In this document: positions 31,329 through 38,984 of the stretch, one piece after another | Layout of the letters: every line of letters begins with the position of its first letter | How positions within the stretch are numbered: the stretch's first letter is position 1 | NCBI GenBank assembly: GCA_017525025.1 | Contig: JAFXUJ010000002.1 | Coordinates: 1 to 42,392 of the forward strand | Direction of reading: 5' to 3' | DNA from: Elusimicrobiaceae bacterium | GTDB lineage: Bacteria; Elusimicrobiota; Elusimicrobia; Elusimicrobiales; Elusimicrobiaceae | DNA length: 42,392 nt | Program-made: the position numbers and the translations under genes | The notes under the pieces: generated by a model | Told to the model about the DNA's origin: nothing | The model's database searches: none | The model's input: only the letters and a program-made list of their open reading frames with translations

Positions 31329-31574
31329 CTAATCGTCTATTTCGTAGCCCCGTTGGTTTAGTACCTTTTTGGCTTTGCCCTTGATGGCCTTATAAACGCC
31401 GTCTTTGCGTTTAACGATAAGTCCGAGGCTTTCCAACTTTAGTAGTATTTGGTCAATATACCAAGTTGGCAAGTTCTTACAAAAATCTCTTTGCGCTAAT
31501 TCTTGCAGGGTGCAGGGAATCCAATACAGGGAGGCCAGCACGTCGTAACGATATTGCAGTAACTCACTACTCAT
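31329..31574 (-). CDS. Small winged-helix-like protein (81 aa)
   Basis: MSSELLQYRYDVLASLYWIP start; LPTWYIDQILLKLESLGLIVKRKDGVYKA looks like a winged helix. Third gene of a minus-strand group with 31581-31727 and the XRE regulator. Possible regulator; no family named. Confidence 0.6.
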   Translation of the reverse strand: MSSELLQYRYDVLASLYWIPCTLQELAQRDFCKNLPTWYIDQILLKLESLGLIVKRKDGVYKAIKGKAKKVLNQRGYEIDD

Positions 31575-31580
31575 ACGCGC

Positions 31581-31727
31581 TTATTGTTGGCAGTCGCTAA
31601 GATTTGCTTTGCGCTGATATTCCGAAGCCCGGTAGTCTAATTCGTCGGCGATTTCCTCTAAAGGTACATCGCTAAATTCGTCTAACACGGCATCTAATCT
31701 TTGCCTTAATTCGTCTATCCTTTTCAT
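31581..31727 (-). CDS. Hypothetical small acidic protein (48 aa)
   Basis: MKRIDELRQRLDAVLDEFSD start, helical and acidic, ends LSDCQQ. Start overlaps the XRE regulator stop (ATGA on the minus strand), so the two are co-translated. It may be a partner of that regulator; no motif. Confidence 0.6.
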   Translation of the reverse strand: MKRIDELRQRLDAVLDEFSDVPLEEIADELDYRASEYQRKANLSDCQQ

Positions 31728-31981
31728 ACGCCTGTAATTTTAAGTGGTTTGCCACAATGCGGGCAGCTTATAGTAACGCCCGTAGCCGGTATAACGTCGG
31801 CAGGGCTAACGAGTAATTGCCAAACGGGTACGTCCAAGGCTACCGCCATTTTTTCGAGTGTTACGGTAGTCAGGGAATCGGCTTTAAGCATTTGTTTGAC
31901 CGCTGACAGGCTTACGCCCATTTTGTCGGCCAAATCCTGTTGTTTCAGGTGCTTTTCTTTCAATACGGCTTTTATCCTCAT
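31724..31981 (-). CDS. XRE-type regulator with C-terminal zinc ribbon
   Basis: 85 residues from ATG 31981; an in-frame TTG at 32011 is less likely. HTH LKQQDLADKMGVSLSAVKQML, then a C-terminal CPHCGKPL zinc ribbon. It is divergent from the promoter at 32089, with an inverted repeat and a shared 15-bp element between. It probably controls that promoter. A second phage switch beside the CI-like one is unusual. Confidence 0.75.
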   Translation of the reverse strand: MRIKAVLKEKHLKQQDLADKMGVSLSAVKQMLKADSLTTVTLEKMAVALDVPVWQLLVSPADVIPATGVTISCPHCGKPLKITGV

Positions 31982-32008
31982 AAATCTACGAATTTTTGAA
32001 TTTTGGTG

Positions 32009-32016
32009 CAAAAATA
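32009..32016 (-). promoter_or_regulatory. Possible -7 box for the XRE operon (minus strand)
   Basis: Minus strand TATTTTTG fits TAnnTTTG. It lies 27 bases before the XRE start. No well-spaced -33 TTTG is seen, so this is tentative. Confidence 0.35.
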
Positions 32017-32031
32017 CGGCTTTTTTCTCAA

Positions 32032-32051
32032 AGTATAGTGTTTTCTATACT
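32032..32051. promoter_or_regulatory. Inverted-repeat operator in the second control region
   Basis: AGTATAG, 6 bases, CTATACT: perfect 7-bp inverted repeat between the XRE gene and the plus promoter. A degenerate second copy (agtattttcttact) is at 32069-32082. Likely binding site of the XRE-type regulator. Confidence 0.55.
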
Positions 32052-32065
32052 AAATAATGTTAATA
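32051..32065. promoter_or_regulatory. Shared 15-bp upstream element, second copy
   Basis: TAAATAATGTTAATA, identical to 9486-9500 and at the same distance (24 bp) from the -33 box at 32089. Confidence 0.55.
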
Positions 32066-32088
32066 GATAGTATTTTCTTACTTAAAAG

Positions 32089-32120
32089 TTTGGCAGAGTA
32101 CAGAAAAAACTATACCTTTG
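32089..32120 (+). promoter_or_regulatory. Promoter of the second control region
   Basis: TTTG (32089-32092), 20 bases, TAccTTTG (32113-32120). Same geometry as the early promoter at 9524. It should drive the four genes 32171-33691. Confidence 0.8.
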
Positions 32121-32170
32121 CAGCAGATTAAACAATTAAGCCCTACGGCAACACGGTTAAGCCGGTAGAT

Positions 32171-32521
32171 ATGACAGAGAAAAGAACCTCAATCGTTGAG
32201 CAGTTAGAGAGCGCAAAGGCCGCTATCGGCGAGAAGTTAGGCAGCAAAGGTTACGTAGTAGCCGGTTACGGCGGCGATACCTACTACGCTTTTGTCGGTG
32301 AGGGTAAGGGTTTTCAGGGTGCAGCCCTGACACCTGTAAGCGGCAACCCTGTAATATTCGACACCGAGAAAGCCGCGAAGTACGAAGCCAATAACGGTAC
32401 GTACAGGAATGGCCGGGGCGACGTTGTGATACTTAAAGTAGTAGAGGCATCCGCGTACTTTGCCAAGATATACGCAGACCTTGAAAAGAATATAGAGTTA
32501 GTTAAGGAGTTATCCAAGTAG
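32171..32521 (+). CDS. Hypothetical protein (116 aa)
   Basis: Helical N-terminus (SIVEQLESAKAAIGEKLG), a beta middle (YVVAGYGGDTYYAFVGEG), C-terminal helix (AYFAKIYADLEKNIELVKEL). First gene after the second promoter. No family recognised; it could be a late regulator, but no DNA-binding motif is visible. Confidence 0.6.
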   Translation: MTEKRTSIVEQLESAKAAIGEKLGSKGYVVAGYGGDTYYAFVGEGKGFQGAALTPVSGNPVIFDTEKAAKYEANNGTYRNGRGDVVILKVVEASAYFAKIYADLEKNIELVKELSK

Positions 32522-32527
32522 TAACCG

Positions 32528-32549
32528 GGCCGGGGCCTGTACCCCGGCC
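32528..32549 (+). other. Intercistronic GC hairpin
   Basis: ggccgggg / ccccggcc with a 6-base loop, then cacaaaa and the next ATG. Same arrangement at 32964 and 19266. Not followed by a T run. Confidence 0.45.
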
Positions 32550-32566
32550 ACAAAACCTAAAGAGAT

Positions 32567-32953
32567 ATGAAGTTTGAAGAATTACCCGCAGAGGTACAGC
32601 AGCAGTTAGCCCAACAGAGGGCAGAGTTAGCAGGTAAGCGCATTAACACCGCCTACCGGGTAGAGTTATACAACGCAGACGGTACGCGCTACATTGAGGC
32701 CGCGAGGTGCTGCAAGTCATGGAACGACGATAAAGGCAACTATATGCCATTTGGCGGCGGTACGTATTGGACTATCCGTTACGGTGCAGTTCAATGGGCG
32801 GTAAGAAAAGACCCATTGGGCGGCAAGGCTTACGAACTTTGCAACGGTAAGCAGTACGGTAAGAGCCGTAACGGTGTAGAGATACCTAACCGCCTCAACA
32901 CTAAGAAAGAGGTTATAGCCCTGATTAAGAGTATTGGCATTTTCAAGATTTGA
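32567..32953 (+). CDS. Hypothetical protein (128 aa)
   Basis: MKFEELPAEVQQQLAQQRAE start, then a beta-rich middle with Gly/Tyr (YMPFGGGTYWTIRYGAVQW). No family recognised. Flanked by GC hairpins on both sides. Confidence 0.6.
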   Translation: MKFEELPAEVQQQLAQQRAELAGKRINTAYRVELYNADGTRYIEAARCCKSWNDDKGNYMPFGGGTYWTIRYGAVQWAVRKDPLGGKAYELCNGKQYGKSRNGVEIPNRLNTKKEVIALIKSIGIFKI

Positions 32954-32963
32954 GTATTAACCC

Positions 32964-32983
32964 GGCGGGGTGCAAGCCCCGCC
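32964..32983 (+). other. Intercistronic GC hairpin
   Basis: ggcgggg / ccccgcc with a 6-base loop, then acaaaaacg and the ATG at 33000. Confidence 0.45.
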
Positions 32984-32999
32984 ACAAAAACGTAACATT

Positions 33000-33314
33000 A
33001 TGGCGGCAAAGTTAATTGTGTATAGAAAAGAGTTGCATAAAGAACGAGACTACGCGATTTGGGTTAGCAAACTTTTGGGCGTTGATGATTATCGGGTAAG
33101 CCTGTATGAAGATGAAAGGTTAGTGGAATGTTTCGACGTGAAGTTAAGACGGCCAGCAGAGCGCAGGGAACTTGAAACCTACGTAGCAAACAAAAAGCGT
33201 CAGTTGAAAGTACGTGACGTTTGGTTTGGTAGTATGTGCCAAAATCACTATACGCTTAGTCGCTATCAGGAGTTAAACAGAGAAATAGACTACATACAAG
33301 ATATAAGGCTATGA
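33000..33314 (+). CDS. Hypothetical protein (104 aa)
   Basis: ATG at 33000 follows the GC hairpin; an in-frame GTG at 32970 lies inside the hairpin and is unlikely. Basic/acidic mixed, ends IDYIQDIRL. Stop overlaps the next start (ATGA). Confidence 0.6.
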   Translation: MAAKLIVYRKELHKERDYAIWVSKLLGVDDYRVSLYEDERLVECFDVKLRRPAERRELETYVANKKRQLKVRDVWFGSMCQNHYTLSRYQELNREIDYIQDIRL

Positions 33315-33691
33315 GCGAGAACGAGATTAAGCGGGTAATCAGCGACCAGGCGAAAGCCGCCTACCTGAATAAGACCGTAGACTTTGGTACGGAAAAGTTC
33401 AAAGTCCGGGGCCTGAAAGTCAGGGCTACGAGCCGGGCAATACCTAAGAGCGACTACGACGATTACGGCGTAGACGAAGATACGGTAAAGTTCTTTATTG
33501 TGGAGTTCTACGACAACGCCGACGATTTTTGGGCCACGAATTGCGTTTGCTCTATCCTGACACTAAACGACAAAGGACAGATAGGTAGTGCCGACGTGCC
33601 TTACGATTTCGACTACGACGGTACGAGCGCAGATTTTACGATAGCATTTGCAGAGAAAATTAACGAAATTGTGACCGCCGGAAAAAATTAA
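33311..33691 (+). CDS. Hypothetical protein (126 aa)
   Basis: MSENEIKRVISDQAKAAYLN start, beta-rich middle and acidic patches (YDDYGVDEDTVKFFIVEFYD). Last gene before the late promoter. No family recognised. Confidence 0.6.
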   Translation: MSENEIKRVISDQAKAAYLNKTVDFGTEKFKVRGLKVRATSRAIPKSDYDDYGVDEDTVKFFIVEFYDNADDFWATNCVCSILTLNDKGQIGSADVPYDFDYDGTSADFTIAFAEKINEIVTAGKN

Positions 33692-33713
33692 ATTCTTAAC
33701 AAACTCAAAATTT

Positions 33714-33749
33714 TACCACGTTGCGCCAAGGTGTACCACGATGCACCTT
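33714..33749. promoter_or_regulatory. Tandem direct repeats upstream of the late promoter
   Basis: TACCACGTTGCGCC (33714-33727) and TACCACGATGCACC (33734-33747): 12 of 14 identical, 20 bp apart (two helical turns), ending about 9 bp before the -33 TTTG. The second copy overlaps an inverted repeat AAGGTG-N10-CACCTT (33728-33749). This is the geometry of activator sites. Confidence 0.55.
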
Positions 33750-33756
33750 AGCCGAT

Positions 33757-33787
33757 TTTGAACGCCCATAAAATAGGTGTATCTTTG
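33757..33787 (+). promoter_or_regulatory. Late promoter of the structural operon
   Basis: TTTG (33757-33760), 19 bases, TAtcTTTG (33780-33787), a Bacteroidetes consensus promoter 23 bases before the portal ATG. Confidence 0.8.
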
Positions 33788-33809
33788 CCGAAAAGATATA
33801 TCTATTTTT

Positions 33810-35099
33810 ATGGCTAAATGGTGGGATATTTCCCGTATTTGGAAACAACGCGATGAAGTGGTAGAGCAACAGGCCGCACCCGCGCCGCAAGCCAAAACCA
33901 CGCAACGTACAACCCCGCGCACAGGTGCAGGGCTGCAATTTTTCTACGCCTCTACTGACACCGCGACAGCCGTAGCCACCGTTTACCGTTGTGTGCAGTT
34001 GCTTAGTGATAGCGTAGCCGGTTTGCATTTGCAGTACATGAAGTTAAAGGGCGACCGCTACCAAGAGGACAAAAACAACGACCTACATTATTTACTTACC
34101 GTACAGCCTCAACCCGAAATGTCAATTTTCGACTTTTGGAGTATGGCCGTTAAGATGATGCTTTTAGACGGTAACGCCTACATCTACCCGCGCAAAGTCA
34201 GGGGAGAGATTACCGACTTAGTGCTTTGCGGGCGCAATACGGTAGGCCACGACGCTTTGAATGGCACGTACACCATTTGCGACGCATATAACGGCGTTTA
34301 CGGTACGTTTAAGGAATCCGAAGTTATACACCTGTACTTACATTCGTCAGATGGGCGTACAGGCGAGAGCGTACTAAGCCACGCCCGCAATACTCTTACT
34401 ATTGCACAGGCGGGCGACGTTGAGACGGCAAACCGCTTTATCAATGGCGGTAACGTCCGGGGTATTGTCAGCAACGACAAATCGGTAGTAGGCTTTGGCG
34501 AGTATGCAGATGAAGAGTTGGAAAAGACAGCCGCCAACTTAGACGAAAGGTTTATGAACGGTGAGCATATCGTAAGTTTGCCCGGTCAGTCCGACTTTAA
34601 GCAAATTTCGCTTTCCTCTACCGATATGCAGTTTTTGGAAACCCGTAAGTTTACCGTCCGGGAACTTTGCCGTTTCTTTGGCGTACACCCGTCGTTTGTG
34701 TTTGACGATACGAGCAATAACTACAAATCGGCTGAAATGGCCAATATAACGTATTTGTCGTTTTCGTTAGACCCTATCCTGAAACGTATCGAGGCCGAGT
34801 TTACACGCAAACTTATACCGCAGTCGCTTTGTTGCAAACGTATTTTCAAGTTTGACCGTAAAGGCATCTACAGCCTTGATTTGCTTTCGTTGGCGAAGTA
34901 CCAGACAATGACCATTGCAAGCGGCATCTACACCGTAAACGATTGGCGACACATCGAGAACCAGCCCGCAGTCGAGGGCGGCGATATTACGTTAGTATCT
35001 GCAAATCTTATACCGTTGAACGGCGACAAGTTCAAGCCCGGAGGCGGCACAACGAATATAGAAGAAACAAAACCAAGCGAAGAAGATGACGAAGATTAA
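33810..35099 (+). CDS. Portal protein (HK97 family)
   Basis: 429 residues from ATG 33810; the earlier frame start at 33777 lies inside the promoter. Typical HK97 portal features: VYRCVQLLSDSVAGLHLQ early in the chain, MMLLDGNAYIYPR, FTVRELCRFFGVHPSFV and ANITYLSFSLDPILKRIEAEFTRKLI. It forms the head vertex ring. Overlaps the protease gene by 14 bases. First gene of the late operon. Confidence 0.9.
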   Translation: MAKWWDISRIWKQRDEVVEQQAAPAPQAKTTQRTTPRTGAGLQFFYASTDTATAVATVYRCVQLLSDSVAGLHLQYMKLKGDRYQEDKNNDLHYLLTVQPQPEMSIFDFWSMAVKMMLLDGNAYIYPRKVRGEITDLVLCGRNTVGHDALNGTYTICDAYNGVYGTFKESEVIHLYLHSSDGRTGESVLSHARNTLTIAQAGDVETANRFINGGNVRGIVSNDKSVVGFGEYADEELEKTAANLDERFMNGEHIVSLPGQSDFKQISLSSTDMQFLETRKFTVRELCRFFGVHPSFVFDDTSNNYKSAEMANITYLSFSLDPILKRIEAEFTRKLIPQSLCCKRIFKFDRKGIYSLDLLSLAKYQTMTIASGIYTVNDWRHIENQPAVEGGDITLVSANLIPLNGDKFKPGGGTTNIEETKPSEEDDED

Positions 35100-35778
35100 C
35101 AAAAGGAGTATCGGATTTGACGTTAGGCTACAAATCCGGGAAGCCGCCGAGGGCGGCGAGAGCCGTATAATTGAGGGCTACGCGCTTAAATTCGGTGTGC
35201 GCAGCCGTCTTTTGTGCGATTGGTGGGAAAACTACTACGAGGTATTAGAACCCGGTTGTATTACCCGTGAGACGTTGGACGCTTGCGACATCATGCTTAC
35301 GATGTTCCACGACCGCCAACTTATCTTAGGCCGTAGTAAGATGGGCGTTGGCACGTTGCACTACGAAATCGACGAAATAGGTGTTAAGTTTTGGTGTGAA
35401 GTACCCAAGACAGCCGACGGCGATAAGGCGTTGGAATTGATTTCACGCGGCGACATTTCGGGATGCTCGTTTATCTACTCTACCGATGAACGGGATAGCG
35501 AGAACGCCGTTAGTTACGAGTTGTCAGGCGAAAAGACAGAGGACGGCGACGATATTCTGTTGCGCCACGTTAAGCGTATTGATAAGGTGTACGACTTTAC
35601 GATTACACCAAAGCCCGCTTACGAGCAGACAACGGTAAGTAAGCGCGAAGTCGAGGAAGCCGGTGTAGTATTCGACAAACCGAAAACTACGACGGTTGAG
35701 CAGCCCAAGACAATAGACCTTGCAAAGAAACGCGAGGCTATCCGGGTATTGAAAGAGAGAATAAACCGCACCGTTTAG
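35086..35778 (+). CDS. Prohead maturation protease (HK97 type)
   Basis: 230 residues. IEGYALKFGV, YEVLEPGCI, MLTMFHDRQ (catalytic His region) and GDISGCSFIY (catalytic Ser) are the U35-family motifs. It cleaves the scaffold and capsid during head maturation. Followed by the capsid gene after 39 bases. Confidence 0.85.
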   Translation: MTKINKRSIGFDVRLQIREAAEGGESRIIEGYALKFGVRSRLLCDWWENYYEVLEPGCITRETLDACDIMLTMFHDRQLILGRSKMGVGTLHYEIDEIGVKFWCEVPKTADGDKALELISRGDISGCSFIYSTDERDSENAVSYELSGEKTEDGDDILLRHVKRIDKVYDFTITPKPAYEQTTVSKREVEEAGVVFDKPKTTTVEQPKTIDLAKKREAIRVLKERINRTV

Positions 35779-35817
35779 GCGGCGCATATTGTTTAATTTA
35801 ACCAAGGCAAAAAAGTT

Positions 35818-37218
35818 ATGAGTAAGCCAAAGTTCAATTTCCGCGAAGCCTACGAGCGGATTAGTCAAATCAAAGGCCGCCTTAACGAGATGGCGGAGAA
35901 TCTCGAAAGTGATAAGGAGCGCGAGGCATACACCGAGGCCGAGCAGGGCGAAATTAAGCAGCTTTCCCGCGAGTTGGATATTCTCGAAATGAAGATTAAG
36001 GCCAACACCCCGACTATCGAGGTAATGCGCGAGGAAGATATACCCTACGCAAACGCCAAGGTACGCGAGTGCTTAGACAAGGGCCAGCGTTTCGAGTTGA
36101 AGATTAGCCGTGCCGTAGCACAGTCTTTCGGCGGCAACACCTCTACTTACGCCAGCGGCCTTGCAGGTACGAACCCCGCCGGGCTGACTACGCACGACAT
36201 CGTAGAGCCACTTTATAACAAGACTATTCTTTCGGCCATTGGCGCACCGTTGCTTACCGGCCTGAAAGGTAATCACCAGTGGCCTATCGTTGAGGCTTTC
36301 CACGCCACAATTAACGATGAGGGCGCAGAGTTGGGCGACACCAAGATACCTATTAACAAACTCATTGCGAAGCCGGAGCGTTTGGGTATCGCCGTGCCTA
36401 TCACCCGTGAGGCCCTGAATGAGACCGACAACCTTGTGCAGTTGGTGGCCACGCAGTATATGCCGGTAGCCATTGCCGAACTGATGAACAAGATTACGTT
36501 CAGTCAGACCAAGGTAAACGGCTCTACCGACCTTGTAGGCCCATTCATTCCCGCCAACATGGTGGCCAAGAACAAAAAGACCTACACCGGCGCAACTCCT
36601 ACCCTTTCCGAACTTGTTGGCGTTAAGACCGCTATTCTTTCGCACAACATCAAGGGCGAGGGCCTTTGCTACGTTATGAGCGAGGTAACTAAGGGCAATT
36701 TGGAGGCTACCCCGAAGTGGTCAGGTGCTAACACCGCTATCGTTGACGAAAACGGTAAGATTAACGGTGTACCCGTATTCACCACCAACGAAGTACCCGA
36801 CGGCCAGATTTACGTCGGCGCGTTTAAGTACGCACCGCAGGGCCTGTTTGGCGACATGGTGTTTATCGTAGACCCCTACAGCCAGGCACGAAAGAACGCT
36901 ATCGACTTTGTGCTTAACGTGGACTACGCTATTAGCGTATTGCGTCAGGAGGCTTTCGCCGTTCTTTCGCAGATTGGCGTTTTCCTTGATAAGTCCGAGT
37001 TGACTTTGACCGTTGGCGACACCTACGACCTGACGGCTACCGTATTCCCCGTAGGCACAGCCGTTACGTGGGCAAGTAGCGCAACCGCAAAGGCCACCGT
37101 CGCAAATGGTAAGGTAACAGCCGTTGCAGCCGGTACGTCTAACGTAACCGCATCGTTCACGTTTGGCGGTCAGACCTACACCGCAACTTGCGCCGTGACC
37201 GTTCAGGCCGCAGGCTAA
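35818..37218 (+). CDS. Major capsid protein (HK97 fold) with C-terminal Ig-like domain
   Basis: 466 residues. N-terminal coiled-coil delta/scaffold region (about 1-100), then the HK97 core (ASGLAGTNPAGLTTHDIVEPL..., HQWPIVEAFHATINDEGAELGDTK, LGIAVPITREALNET). The last about 72 residues (LTLTVGDTYDLTATVFPVGT onward, VTWASSATAKATV) are a BIG2-type Ig-like domain. Phage capsids use such domains to decorate the head and bind mucus or glycans. The delta region is probably removed by the upstream protease. Confidence 0.9.
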   Translation: MSKPKFNFREAYERISQIKGRLNEMAENLESDKEREAYTEAEQGEIKQLSRELDILEMKIKANTPTIEVMREEDIPYANAKVRECLDKGQRFELKISRAVAQSFGGNTSTYASGLAGTNPAGLTTHDIVEPLYNKTILSAIGAPLLTGLKGNHQWPIVEAFHATINDEGAELGDTKIPINKLIAKPERLGIAVPITREALNETDNLVQLVATQYMPVAIAELMNKITFSQTKVNGSTDLVGPFIPANMVAKNKKTYTGATPTLSELVGVKTAILSHNIKGEGLCYVMSEVTKGNLEATPKWSGANTAIVDENGKINGVPVFTTNEVPDGQIYVGAFKYAPQGLFGDMVFIVDPYSQARKNAIDFVLNVDYAISVLRQEAFAVLSQIGVFLDKSELTLTVGDTYDLTATVFPVGTAVTWASSATAKATVANGKVTAVAAGTSNVTASFTFGGQTYTATCAVTVQAAG

Positions 37219-37252
37219 ACGATTGTGTAACTAATCAGGAGTGCTTTAAGTT

Positions 37253-37564
37253 ATGGCTAATGTAGTGAGTTTGGAACTCTTTAAGAAGCAGTGCAACGCC
37301 GACGAGTTTACGGCAGACGATACGCTTTTGCAGCAGTATTTGGACGCAGCAGAAAAGCACGTTATCCGCTATACCCGTCGTACCCGTGAGGAATTGGCCG
37401 AAATGGACGAATCCGGGAATTTCCCCGACGAACTGAAACAGGCCGTCTTACTCATTGGCGCACATTGGTATAACCAACGTGAGAGCGACGCACAAGTGCA
37501 GTACCATAGTGTTCCAAACGCACTATTAGCCTTAATGAAACCCTTTAGAAAGTTGGCAAGATGA
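37253..37564 (+). CDS. Head-tail connector (gp6-like adaptor)
   Basis: 103 residues, alpha-helical: SLELFKKQCNADEFTADDTLLQQYLDAAEKHVIRY, then LKQAVLLIGAHWYNQRE, the usual gp6-type connector pattern. It sits between capsid and head-closure genes and overlaps the next by 4 bases. Confidence 0.8.
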   Translation: MANVVSLELFKKQCNADEFTADDTLLQQYLDAAEKHVIRYTRRTREELAEMDESGNFPDELKQAVLLIGAHWYNQRESDAQVQYHSVPNALLALMKPFRKLAR

Positions 37565-37881
37565 TAGCCGGACGGATGAAATACAAACTTACGCTGTTAG
37601 AGCCTACGCAGACCACTAACGACTTTGGCGAAGAGGTTACGACCTATACCGACACCGTAACCGTACACGCCGAGCGCGTAAAGCATACGGGCAACCGTAG
37701 CGAAGAGGTAGGCGAGCATTTCCCGGATTATCGCGTTTCGTGGAATATCCGCGACGCACACACGGTAGCCGAGAATTGGCGCGTACAGCAGTTGGGCGGG
37801 TATCTCTATACCGTTGTAGCCATTGAGCCGAATATTGATAGAGGCTATAAAACCCTGATTTGTGAGAGAGTAAACGAGTAA
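37561..37881 (+). CDS. Head-closure protein (SPP1 gp16-like)
   Basis: 106 residues: MIAGRMKYKLTLLEPTQTTN DFGEEVTTYTDT, then VSWNIRDAHTVAENWRVQQL, the strand pattern of phage head-closure/stopper proteins. Overlaps the upstream connector gene (ATGA-like). Seals the head and joins the tail. Confidence 0.8.
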   Translation: MIAGRMKYKLTLLEPTQTTNDFGEEVTTYTDTVTVHAERVKHTGNRSEEVGEHFPDYRVSWNIRDAHTVAENWRVQQLGGYLYTVVAIEPNIDRGYKTLICERVNE

Positions 37882-37903
37882 CAACCCCAAAAACAAAAAA
37901 GGT

Positions 37904-38359
37904 ATGAAATCCAAAATTATTTTATCAGCGTTGGCACTAATCTTTAGTGTATCGCTTTGCGCGTTTGCCGGTGGAACGGTAGAGCAGCCGCCTACCTACG
38001 GCGACGTAGTAGTAACCGAAAAGGCCCAGCAGCCTATTTTCGACGTACCCGGTGAGTACATGATTACCACCTACGACGTAGTACAGGGCGTAGATTTCGT
38101 TATGCCTGTTAATCAGGTAACACTACGCACCGACTTTGTAGCCGATACGTACAACCTTACGTTATCAGGCTTTGCCGATGCTTGCAAAGATGTAATGACT
38201 TTCGCACAGGCGCACCAACGATTTAGGCAGACTAACACCTACTTATTTCCCGACAATCGAAGATGCTACCTACGACTATCCGACCAAGCCAAAAGTACCG
38301 ATAATCAGATGTACGCGCCCGGCAAGTGGAAACGATGGGTTATGGCACAGCGAAAGTAA
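37904..38359 (+). CDS. Secreted protein with signal peptide inside the head-tail module
   Basis: 151 residues with a clear Sec signal (MKSKIILSALALIFSVSLCAF, cleavage near AFA-GG). The body contains TTYDVVQGVDFVMPVNQVTLRTD. The C-terminal 50 residues (HQRFRQTNTYLFPDNRRCYLRLSD) are unusually basic; another frame over the same bases (about 38215-38369) reads with a more ordinary composition (YFPTIEDATYDYPTKPK), so a frameshift is possible. No family recognised. It might act at the host envelope (for example against superinfection); this is inference from the signal peptide. Confidence 0.6.
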   Translation: MKSKIILSALALIFSVSLCAFAGGTVEQPPTYGDVVVTEKAQQPIFDVPGEYMITTYDVVQGVDFVMPVNQVTLRTDFVADTYNLTLSGFADACKDVMTFAQAHQRFRQTNTYLFPDNRRCYLRLSDQAKSTDNQMYAPGKWKRWVMAQRK

Positions 38360-38381
38360 CAACGAATAAACCGCACAGCGT

Positions 38382-38966
38382 ATGCAACCCAGCGAATACA
38401 CAGGCAGCGAGTGGAAAGAGTTAGCCAAGGAACTAACACCACGCCAACTACGTAACGCCCTGAAACGCTCATACCGCGCCGAGGCAAAAAAGGCGTTAGG
38501 CATAGCCCGGAAATACTTAGGTACAAGCGGGCTGCAAGTTCAGGGAAACAAAAGCGATTGGGATAAGGGCATACGTAGCCACATCTACAGCCGAGGCGGT
38601 GGCTTTATGATTACCGTTAAGGCCCACCGGGCTAACCTGAAAGGGCAGGGCGAAAAGTCAATGCACGAAAACCGTAAGGGCTTTAAGAAACCTGTACTTA
38701 TGTGGGCTGAAGAGGGTACAAAGGAACGTCAGCGAGGCGGCAAGAAAATACGTATAAAGCACGGTATTTATGGCACACACCGAAGCGGCAAAACGCAATA
38801 TTGGACGGAAACCATACGTAAGGATGGAATACCGACGGGCCAAATGGGTGCTTACGGATTTCTTGAAAGGGCGACACCCGAAATGTTCCAAACCGTAGAA
38901 CACGACTTAGGTACGGAAGTAGGGGTAGCCGTAGAGAAAGTGGCTAAGAAATGCGGATTTGTTTAA
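38382..38966 (+). CDS. HK97 gp10-like neck/tail-completion protein
   Basis: 194 residues. ALKRSYRAEAKKALGIARKYL, then MWAEEGTKERQ and the C-terminal GAYGFLERATPEMFQTVEHDL follow the gp10-like pattern. Position between closure and terminator genes fits. It connects head and tail. Confidence 0.75.
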   Translation: MQPSEYTGSEWKELAKELTPRQLRNALKRSYRAEAKKALGIARKYLGTSGLQVQGNKSDWDKGIRSHIYSRGGGFMITVKAHRANLKGQGEKSMHENRKGFKKPVLMWAEEGTKERQRGGKKIRIKHGIYGTHRSGKTQYWTETIRKDGIPTGQMGAYGFLERATPEMFQTVEHDLGTEVGVAVEKVAKKCGFV

Positions 38967-38984
38967 CGCTAAGAATATTAAGTT

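Noticed and set aside
35524-36645. Minus-strand frames opposite protease and capsid genes
   Set aside because: Both plus-strand genes are clear HK97 proteins; the minus frames have no domain or promoter.
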